NCBI RefSeq assembly: GCF_023715505.1 | Contig: NZ_JAMBOH010000009.1 | Coordinates: 124,001-188,000 of the forward strand | Origin: Neobacillus cucumis | GTDB taxonomy: Bacteria > Bacillota > Bacilli > Bacillales_B > DSM-18226 | Direction of reading: 5' to 3' | DNA length: 64,000 bases | The notes under the pieces: model-generated | What the model saw: the letters and a program-made list of their open reading frames with translations, nothing else | Told to the model about the DNA's origin: nothing | Database searches by the model: none | Shown: positions 45,441 to 51,715 of the stretch, piece after piece | Layout of the letters: each line of letters opens with the position of its first letter | Position numbering within the stretch: position 1 is the stretch's first letter | Program-made: the position numbers and the translations under genes

Positions 45441-46592
45441 TTACATCATCTTTAAAAATTTTAAGATTGCAAACTGTACTAGGGCAAAAAATAGTAAAAA
45501 AGCAAAATTATAAATCGTAAATTTGGTTAAATATTGTTTACCTTCACTCGGATTGGATTGGATAAACAATTTATAAGAGATGACACTGGCTAGTGAAGCA
45601 ATGATGGTCCCAAGTCCCCCGATATTTACTCCCAATAACAAAGGTTTCCAATCCGTTGTAAAATGTGACAAAAGGATGGAGGCCGGTACATTACTAATCA
45701 GCTGGCTGAAAAAGATAGAACTAAAATAGACAGAAGCTGAATTTTTTAGGCTAGTTCTTGCAAGGGCCTGTACGGCCTCAGCATGAGATATATTCCCGAT
45801 AAAAATGAAAAAGCAGATAAAGGTTAAAAGCAATAAATAATCAATCTTTACTAATATCTTTTTATTTAATAAAAGCGAAATCATCAAAGTGATAATGAAG
45901 GCCATTTGATCATGTAAGATTCCAAAAATAGAAGCAATAATGATGATAAATACAATTCCCCAAACGGTAGCTTTCTTTCCATCAACAATCATAACCGGAG
46001 TAAGATCCACCTTTAGTTCAGTACTCTTAAGTTTTCGAATGAGAAAATACAGAGAACTGATCCCAAGAATAGCCATAAAGACAATGGATGTAAAAAAGGG
46101 CACTTGTTTAATTCCAAAATAAGAATAGATAAACAAATTTTGCGGGTTTCCCATTGGAGTTAAACTGCTGCCAATATTGGCAGCAATGGTTTGAAGAATG
46201 ACCGTCACCATCATGGGAATATTCGTTTTTTTGCTAATTACTAGAGTCAAAGGTACAAACGTTAGTAGGGCTACATCGTTGGTAACGATCATGGAGCTAA
46301 AGAAGCACAACAAAATAAGGATCGCAGAAAAGGATTTACTATTTTTACTTTTATTTAAAAGACTTATAGCCAATTTATCTAATACCTTAAGCTCTTCAAA
46401 AGCCTTGATGGCCAGCATCAGATTAAATAAACAAACCAGCACATGAAAATTAATATACTCCAGTTTTGGCGGCTGAATAAAACAGCTTAGGGCTGCTAGT
46501 ACAAGGGAAAAGGTAAAGACCAAGTCTTTTTTTAGTAGAGCAAATGTAATCTCAAGTTTATTTTTTTGTTGAATCAGTACAGTTTCTTTCAC
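45441..46592 (-). CDS. SLC13/ArsB-type anion permease
   Basis: 383 residues, about ten or eleven membrane segments, ion-transporter superfamily (CitMHS/ArsB/SLC13). Characteristic parts are MIVTNDVALLTFVPLTLVIS (first re-entrant motif), IAANIGSSLTPMGNPQNLFIYS (the S-N/TPMGNPQN signature), and the second repeat SQLISNVPASILLSHF with GVNIGGLGTIIASLAS. Divalent anions or arsenite/dicarboxylates are transported by relatives; the substrate is unassigned. The start ATG is at 46592; no strong GGAGG was seen. Confidence 0.85.
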   Translation of the reverse strand: MKETVLIQQKNKLEITFALLKKDLVFTFSLVLAALSCFIQPPKLEYINFHVLVCLFNLMLAIKAFEELKVLDKLAISLLNKSKNSKSFSAILILLCFFSSMIVTNDVALLTFVPLTLVISKKTNIPMMVTVILQTIAANIGSSLTPMGNPQNLFIYSYFGIKQVPFFTSIVFMAILGISSLYFLIRKLKSTELKVDLTPVMIVDGKKATVWGIVFIIIIASIFGILHDQMAFIITLMISLLLNKKILVKIDYLLLLTFICFFIFIGNISHAEAVQALARTSLKNSASVYFSSIFFSQLISNVPASILLSHFTTDWKPLLLGVNIGGLGTIIASLASVISYKLFIQSNPSEGKQYLTKFTIYNFAFLLFFALVQFAILKFLKMM

Positions 46593-46985
46593 AGTAATAT
46601 CACCTACACGCGTATTCCTTAATCATTTATAAATTCTCAACCTTATGATTCTAACATGTAGGTTTATGGTTGAATAGGGTTAAAGTAGATTCAAATAACG
46701 AAAGACTACAGTCTGTCCAGGTGAGTAATCGATGATGGTAGAATAGGAAAAAGAGATAAAATCAGCGTCCAGTCCTTAGTAAGTTGATTATAGAGCATAA
46801 AACGATTATATCTTGTATGAAAATAAAAGGGTGCAGCTGTCCTTTGGTGATGCAGTCCCACAGAAATCGTGCACGAAAAAAATTTTACTAGCAATTGATA
46901 AGATATACGAAATCGAGACAGGAGTTTAAGCAATTTATTAAATGTAAGAACATTAGTTCTGTTATAATGGTAATGAGGTGATTAG
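46593..46985. other. Intergenic region
   Basis: About 390 AT-rich bases between divergent genes. A TATAAT box near 46964 precedes the gene at 46986. No ORF with a ribosome site was found. Confidence 0.4.
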
Positions 46986-47204
46986 ATGTCTTATCATATC
47001 ATGCTGACAAGGAAAATTTCAGACATCAAAGGTCATTTACAGATCCAAGTTCAAGTAATGGATGCAGCCACTCCTCAGATCATTTACTTTACACTGGATG
47101 AACTAGAAAAAGATGACTTGCCGGAAGACCTTAAGGAATACATAAGAGGAATAAAATCAGGGATTGAGGAGGGAAGATGGCATTATAGTGGGAAATATAA
47201 ATGA
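46986..47204 (+). CDS. Hypothetical protein
   Basis: 72 residues, no recognised family. Beta-rich start (YHIMLTRKISDIKGHLQIQVQVMDA) and an acidic helix (LDELEKDDLPEDLKEYIRGIK). GAGGTG ribosome site before the ATG and a TATAAT box about 20 bases upstream of it. Its stop overlaps the ATG of the next frame (ATGA), so the following broken gene was probably translated with it. Confidence 0.62.
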   Translation: MSYHIMLTRKISDIKGHLQIQVQVMDAATPQIIYFTLDELEKDDLPEDLKEYIRGIKSGIEEGRWHYSGKYK

Positions 47205-47378
47205 AGGATATATCATATACAAATGATTCAAATTTCAAGGCGGTAAAATATGTAGAAAACCCGAGTAAATGGACGATTTCCCTTCCATTAGTAAAGAAGT
47301 TTAATTGAAGAAGGTTTTAATATATGGGTTGTAGAATTTGATCTAGAAAGGGAAATATTGGGAGGGAATCATGAATAA
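47201..47378 (+). pseudogene. Small gene broken by a one-base insertion
   Basis: ATG overlaps the preceding stop. The frame encodes KAVKYVENPSKWTISLPLV and then hits a stop after 35 codons. Shifting by one base in the AAA of GTAAAGAAG gives RSLIEEGFNIWVVEFDLERE and a natural stop at 47378, total about 58 residues. The later part overlaps the next gene by eight bases. Unknown family; the indel could be a sequencing error. Confidence 0.5.
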
Positions 47379-47649
47379 AAATCTAATATCTTTTTCCATT
47401 ATCTTTTTAGGACTTTGTATCGTTTTAAGTTCTTGGTTTATTTCACAATCCTTAAAATCGTTCCAGAATAATGAGGACAAAGTAAAACAGGATGACCCAT
47501 TCAGATATGAGTTAATCACACCAAATGAGAGCAACATCATTTTATTTGATAAGCAAAGTGGGGATTATTGGCGCAAGTACATTGAACCTAATGAGGGGCC
47601 TACTGATTGGGAAAAACAACAATCCCCTGTCTCTTCAGGAACTAACTAA
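47371..47649 (+). CDS. Small single-TM hypothetical protein
   Basis: 92 residues: an N-terminal hydrophobic segment (LISFSIIFLGLCIVLSSWFI) followed by a polar extracytoplasmic part (FRYELITPNESNIILFDKQSGDYWRKYI). It looks like a membrane-anchored protein. GGGAGG ribosome site before the ATG, which overlaps the frameshifted gene. Third gene in a run of small genes starting at 46986. No family recognised. Confidence 0.6.
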   Translation: MNKNLISFSIIFLGLCIVLSSWFISQSLKSFQNNEDKVKQDDPFRYELITPNESNIILFDKQSGDYWRKYIEPNEGPTDWEKQQSPVSSGTN

Positions 47650-47694
47650 TTAACATACATATATTGATTATTCATGTTAAATAGATGTCAATAG

Positions 47695-47875
47695 TTATGG
47701 AATAGAGCTTTCAGTTGGCAGCCTTTTATTGTAAATTGTACCTTCGCTCACATCACCTAACCCCACTTCTTGGAGTTTCTTCGATGATTCATAGCCAAAC
47801 ACTGGTTGCTTTTCAATTTCTGATAACACACAACCGGCCAATATGTCCTTTTAATAATTGACTTCTTAAGGACAT
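47695..47875 (-). pseudogene. Truncated PadR-family regulator gene
   Basis: The start ATG (47875) follows AAGGAAG and opens MSLRSQLLKG. After a one-base insertion the frame continues ILAGCVLSEIEKQPVFGYES, SKKLQEVGLGDVSEGTIYNK and ends after RLPTESSIP. This is the PadR winged-helix domain (L-x-G-x-x-L-x-x-I, YGYE, EGTIY), cut off before the wing and the C-terminal helix. It is the remnant of a regulator. Confidence 0.7.
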
Positions 47876-48030
47876 TGTATAGCTTCCTTTCTTATTAAAA
47901 GTTGCACAGCTATTTTGTAAAGCAGGGTAGTTCATGAAAAAACAACTACTTTGTTATTCATAGTAGTTATCTGTTTTTATCCTTTTTTATCCAATTATGT
48001 CAATTTAAACACGATTTATTCCTTATAGCA

Positions 48031-48059
48031 GAAAGAGCTGCCCCTTGGACAGCTCTTTC
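48031..48059 (-). terminator. Terminator after the NlpC/P60-like gene
   Basis: GAAAGAGCTG pairs with CAGCTCTTTC around a nine-base loop. Confidence 0.7.
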
Positions 48060-48068
48060 CTAATGTTG

Positions 48069-48554
48069 TTACTCTTTTAAAACACGCTTGGCACCAACAT
48101 ATCGATCGTTCCAATATTTTAACGTTAGCGATTGAATGGAAACTCCATTTGAGGTAGCAGCAATAAATTTATTGTTTCCTAAATAGATTCCCACAAATGA
48201 AATATCTCTTCCGTTTGTTTTAAAGAAGACCAAATCTCCCTCTTTTAGGTTCTTCTTTAATACAGACTTCCCAAATTTATATTGTTCCTTTGAAGAGAGA
48301 GGAAGAGTGATTTTAGCAGCAGACTTTTTAAAAACATATTTCGTATACCCAGAAGCATCAAATCCTTTAGATGTTGTACCACCCCATTTAAAAGGTGTCC
48401 CAATATATAGTTTAGCCACTGTTGTTACTTCCTGTCCCCAAGATATTGAAGCTTCAGCCTTGTGTAAAAAAGGTGTAAACAAAAAAGCCATTACTAAAGC
48501 CAATGTTGTAAATCCTGCCATCATCCATTTTGGTAAACGCAATACTTGAATCAT
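48069..48554 (-). CDS. Secreted NlpC/P60-fold protein without catalytic residues
   Basis: 161 residues. The N-terminal signal region (KWMMAGFTTLALVMAFLFTPF then HKAEA) is followed by an NlpC/P60 domain. Fold motifs are clear: AKLYIGTPFKWGGTTSKGFDASGY, NLKEGDLVFFKTNG and ISFVGIYLGNNKFIAATSNGV. In active cysteine peptidases these read GFDCSG, HVGIYLG and FIHA. Here the nucleophile Cys is Ala67, the catalytic His is Phe120 and the third residue is Ala132. It should be an exported non-enzymatic wall-binding or regulatory protein. The ATG at 48554 has GGAGG upstream; the frame to 48593 is not used. Confidence 0.82.
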   Translation of the reverse strand: MIQVLRLPKWMMAGFTTLALVMAFLFTPFLHKAEASISWGQEVTTVAKLYIGTPFKWGGTTSKGFDASGYTKYVFKKSAAKITLPLSSKEQYKFGKSVLKKNLKEGDLVFFKTNGRDISFVGIYLGNNKFIAATSNGVSIQSLTLKYWNDRYVGAKRVLKE

Positions 48555-48744
48555 TCTCCAGCCTCCTAATAATTGGTATTTGTTGATCAACATCTAAATA
48601 GACTCAAGAAAGCATAGTTTAGTTTCAATATTAAAAAAAGATTTCAATCGACAAACTTCCTGCATTAAGTTTTAAACATCTGTTAAAAAGTAAATTAAGT
48701 TTTTATTAGACTTTAAGAATTTAAATAAAAATGGAAATTAAATC

Positions 48745-48792
48745 TTGACAGTTATTGGCAAATACAATATTATCATTATTGATAATGATAAT
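48745..48792 (+). promoter_or_regulatory. Promoter with overlapping Fur box before the yhfC-like gene
   Basis: TTGACA (48745-48750), 17-base spacer, TATTAT (48768-48773). The sequence ATTATCATTATTGATAATGA and the following TAAT (48769-48792) match the GATAATGATAATCATTATC Fur box closely and cover the -10, a repressing position. Confidence 0.8.
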
Positions 48793-48827
48793 ATTAAGGG
48801 GAAGGCTGGAATAAGGGGGAGAATAGA

Positions 48828-49595
48828 ATGGTTAGTACAGCAAAGATTATTTCGATGTTTGTGCCAATTATGTTTTCGTTTGTGTTGTTTATTGGGTTGA
48901 TTTTGTATTTTCGAAAGAAAACAGGTATCGCGGTTAAGCCGTTAATTGCAGGTGCGATTGGATTTGTACTAATGACACAGGTTTTGGAAAAAGCGCTCCA
49001 TCTTGCGGTCATTACGGCTTTTCCAAATTATGCGGACCACCCTTGGGCATTTGGGCTATATGGTGGTTTGGCAGCGGGTTTATTTGAAGAACTTGGGCGC
49101 TGTCTTTTATTCACTTGGCTGTTAAAAAAGTTCCATGACTACAAAGGCGGAATTTCTTTTGGAATCGGCTGGGGCGGCATAGAGGCTGTTCTACTGATGT
49201 TAACACTGATCGTGCCAAACATCATGTTTGCTTTTATGATTAATGCAGGTACACTAGAAAAAACTTTGGCAGGACAAATGCCAGTGGACCAGGTCGCAGC
49301 TATTAAAGAAACCGTGTTAAACAATGGTGTATCCTTTTATTTATTAGCCTGTGTCGAACGGTTTTTCGCTGTATTCATGCAGATCGCCTTGAGTTTATGG
49401 GTATTGATTGCGGTAGTAAAGAAGAAATTTGTTTACGTTATTTATGTTATTCTAATTCATGCAGCAGTTGATTTCCCGCTCGTATTCGTGCAGACCGGCC
49501 ATTTTAGAAATTTATGGGTTGTGGAATTATATATAGCCATAGTGGGGATGATTTCATTTTGGTTGATTAAGAAGGGGAGAGCTTTGTTACCTTAA
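48828..49595 (+). CDS. YhfC-family intramembrane metalloprotease-like protein
   Basis: 255 residues, about seven membrane segments, YhfC family (related in motif to CPBP/Abi-type membrane proteases). The putative catalytic motif is LFEELGRCLLFTW (E-E-x-x-R), with supporting residues in FGIGWGGIEAVLL and later YVILIHAAVDFPLVF. The function is unknown; relatives may process membrane substrates. ATG at 48828. A Fur box over the promoter implies induction in iron limitation. Confidence 0.84.
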   Translation: MVSTAKIISMFVPIMFSFVLFIGLILYFRKKTGIAVKPLIAGAIGFVLMTQVLEKALHLAVITAFPNYADHPWAFGLYGGLAAGLFEELGRCLLFTWLLKKFHDYKGGISFGIGWGGIEAVLLMLTLIVPNIMFAFMINAGTLEKTLAGQMPVDQVAAIKETVLNNGVSFYLLACVERFFAVFMQIALSLWVLIAVVKKKFVYVIYVILIHAAVDFPLVFVQTGHFRNLWVVELYIAIVGMISFWLIKKGRALLP

Positions 49596-49775
49596 CTATT
49601 GAGGGAGTTTTACGCCGAATTGGGCTCTACCTGTCAGTATGGAGAAAATTAAATAAAAACTAGTCTCTCGATTTACTTATGAAGGAGGGCAATACCGCAT
49701 CCTTCATAAGTATATCTTTTATAAAGTCTGATTTTGCAAAGTTTGTTCCTCTCTTTACCACAATAACTTGAAAAC

Positions 49776-50216
49776 CTAACCGCTATAAACAGTATCACAT
49801 GTTCCAGCTTTCGGTTCATAATAACAATGATTTTTAAATTGACCAGATTGTGGTTGACCGTACCATGTTGGAGGGCATGGAGCATGTGGATTAAAATACC
49901 AAAGGGCATATTTCCCTGGGTGTTGTCTCCAATAATCCAAATTCTGTTTTGCTAATCTTCTTTCAGAAGTTCTCGCTCTTTGATAAAATACATTTCCTTT
50001 TTGAACAGCTTCAAAGGAAAAATTTCCTCCTTGTACTTGAAAAATAACTTGGTTAATCGTTCGTAAACCTTTAAAGTCTAAACAATTGGCGATAAGACGA
50101 TTAACAATGACATTTCCAACATATAACATTCCCTGTTTTCCTTCACCTTCGGCTTCTGCTCGCATCATCCTTGCCATTAAATCAACGTCAGAACTTCTGT
50201 AATTTACTCTTGGCAT
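49776..50216 (-). CDS. cwlJ: Spore cortex hydrolase CwlJ
   Basis: 146 residues, full length for CwlJ. DVDLMARMMRAEAEGEGKQGMLYVGNVIVNRL with the catalytic-type Glu of AEAEGEGKQG, then NCLDFKGLRTINQVIFQ, FYQRARTSERRLA and the C-terminal ALWYFNPHAPCP with FKNHCYYEP. This coat-localised enzyme breaks down cortex peptidoglycan during germination, triggered by dipicolinate. A good GGAGGTG ribosome site. Its gerQ partner is not in view. Confidence 0.94.
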   Translation of the reverse strand: MPRVNYRSSDVDLMARMMRAEAEGEGKQGMLYVGNVIVNRLIANCLDFKGLRTINQVIFQVQGGNFSFEAVQKGNVFYQRARTSERRLAKQNLDYWRQHPGKYALWYFNPHAPCPPTWYGQPQSGQFKNHCYYEPKAGTCDTVYSG

Positions 50217-50414
50217 TGTTTCACCTCCAAAATATAGTATGAAAAAAAGCCTACATTGATGTAGACTTTTTTAAATAAAATCACATTTCACCTATGTCCA
50301 AGACTTTTCAGTTTTACTGTTCGAATTCTGTACAAAAAATTTATATTAGTCTTTAGGAACTAAGTGAATTATAATGACAACTATGACATTTTCTATAACA
50401 GGGAGGAAAAACGA

Positions 50415-50735
50415 ATGAAATTTCCAAATGATGCGGATGGAGAAGCTTTACAAAGTCTATATAAAGATGGAGTGAATTTTAAGAAACAGCAATCTGTCGA
50501 ATTTTTTGTAGCTGTACCCGATCAAACAACAGGTGAAAAATTATTGGAAGTATTAAAAGGAGAAGGATTCAATGGTTTCTTAGAGCAGGATGACGAAACG
50601 GATGAGTGGGCATGTTGTTGCTCTAAAAGAATGCTTTTAAATTACAATGAAATAATTAACATACAAAAGAAATTAAATAACTTAAGTAAACCACATGGTG
50701 GATATTCGGATGGCTGGGGTGTTTTTGTAGATTAA
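50415..50735 (+). CDS. RraB-like (RNase E inhibitor-type) protein
   Basis: 106 residues matching the RraB fold: FPNDADGEALQSLYKDGVNF, SVEFFVAVPDQTTGEKLLEVL, EGFNGFLEQDDETDEWACCC and the closing GGYSDGWGVFVD. In Escherichia coli RraB inhibits RNase E, an enzyme Bacillus lacks, so the protein's role here must differ. The ATG at 50415 is preceded by GGGAGG; the upstream in-frame ATG at 50364 has no ribosome site. Confidence 0.8.
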   Translation: MKFPNDADGEALQSLYKDGVNFKKQQSVEFFVAVPDQTTGEKLLEVLKGEGFNGFLEQDDETDEWACCCSKRMLLNYNEIINIQKKLNNLSKPHGGYSDGWGVFVD

Positions 50736-50760
50736 TTAAAAACGTAAAGCCTTAAAACAG

Positions 50761-50846
50761 GAATTATTTTAATAACGCTAGAGGTTTCATTAAAGGGGGC
50801 AATGATGATCTTCATCACTGCCTATTTGCGTTATTAAAATTATTTC
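50761..50846. terminator. Large nested stem-loop between converging genes
   Basis: The outer arms GAATTATTTTAATAACGC (50761-50778) and GCGTTATTAAAATTATTTC (50828-50846) are nearly perfectly paired. Inside, GGCAATGATGA pairs with TCATCACTGCC (50798-50822). It could terminate both flanking genes or be a structured RNA. Confidence 0.6.
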
Positions 50847-51082
50847 CCTAATAATCCAGACAATTTGGTCTGATCAAATCCGAGGATAACTTCCTCACGG
50901 TCTTCGTATTTGATAATGGTTGCTGGTGTAGCAGCAGCACCTAATTCAATAAGTTCATAGAGATATTGATCGTTTTTACGTACGTCTCTTTCTTCAAACT
51001 CAATCCCATTTTCTTTAAACCATAGTTTTTCCGCATGGCATGGCGGGCACGTTTCTTGTGTATAAATAATCACTTTTCTCAT
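50840..51082 (-). CDS. Glutaredoxin-like (NrdH-type) protein
   Basis: 80 residues, thioredoxin fold, active site CPPCHAEKLWF, cis-Pro region ATPATIIKY and a conserved C-terminal VILGFDQTKL. The CPPC and the lack of a glutathione-specific motif fit small glutaredoxin/NrdH proteins that reduce disulfides. AGGAGG before the ATG. Monocistronic; its end lies in the large stem-loop. Confidence 0.88.
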   Translation of the reverse strand: MRKVIIYTQETCPPCHAEKLWFKENGIEFEERDVRKNDQYLYELIELGAAATPATIIKYEDREEVILGFDQTKLSGLLGK

Positions 51083-51300
51083 TTCACAACCTCCTCTTCC
51101 TTAAGGTCATTGTACAACGATTTTTGTTTCCATACCATGAGTACGATTCATTTGGCCGGCATTAACTGATTTAACGTGGGTTTCCCTCTAACTCGATAGT
51201 TTTAGCAAGGAATAATTCGAGCTAACGTAAAATATTTATATAAGAGACAAATGGAAGTTAGTACATTTCCCTGTAACTGTTCTAGAAGGGAGCAAATAGT

Positions 51301-51480
51301 TTGAATCGAAATAAAAATGTACAGTTAACCATTTTCTTGCTTTCTTGCTTATTAATCATCCTTATTGTTCATGCCATACTTCATATAAAAATTTACTTTG
51401 TTTACTCTACGAGTCTTGGTCCTATTTTCTTAATCGGATTGATTATTTTCCTAATTGCTATTTTATATTATAAAGGCTAA
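51301..51480 (+). CDS. Small two-TM membrane protein
   Basis: 59 codons from a TTG with GGGAG eight bases upstream. Two hydrophobic segments, LTIFLLSCLLIILIVHAIL and GPIFLIGLIIFLIAILYY, with a short loop (HIKIYFVYSTSL). No family recognised. It lies between the glutaredoxin gene and the helD leader. Confidence 0.6.
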   Translation: MNRNKNVQLTIFLLSCLLIILIVHAILHIKIYFVYSTSLGPIFLIGLIIFLIAILYYKG

Positions 51481-51578
51481 AACACACGTGAATGGAATAA
51501 AAGTTCTCTGAATGGCATCTTCATAAATATTCCCATAAAAAAACATTGGTTCCTATCCACCAATAAGCAACAAATAGT

Positions 51579-51607
51579 TTGTATTATCATGTATCAAATG
51601 GTAAAAT
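51579..51607 (+). promoter_or_regulatory. Promoter of helD
   Basis: TTGTAT (51579-51584), 17-base spacer, TAAAAT (51602-51607), giving transcription from about 51614, ahead of a terminator-like hairpin. Confidence 0.6.
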
Positions 51608-51628
51608 ATAGCTCCATTATGAATGAAA

Positions 51629-51661
51629 GCATCTACAAAAAATTGTAGATGTTTCTTTTTG
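51629..51661 (+). terminator. Terminator-like hairpin in the helD leader
   Basis: GCATCTACAA pairs with TTGTAGATGT around a four-base loop, then TTCTTTTTG. It stands between the promoter and helD, so it may act as an attenuator. Confidence 0.65.
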
Positions 51662-51715
51662 TTGCAGCCTTTACCATAAAAAAAACCTTCCTACTTGAGA
51701 GGTGACGAATAAAGA

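Noticed and set aside
46706..46933. Minus-strand frame in the 46.6-47 kb gap
   Set aside because: No ribosome site, no plausible protein composition.
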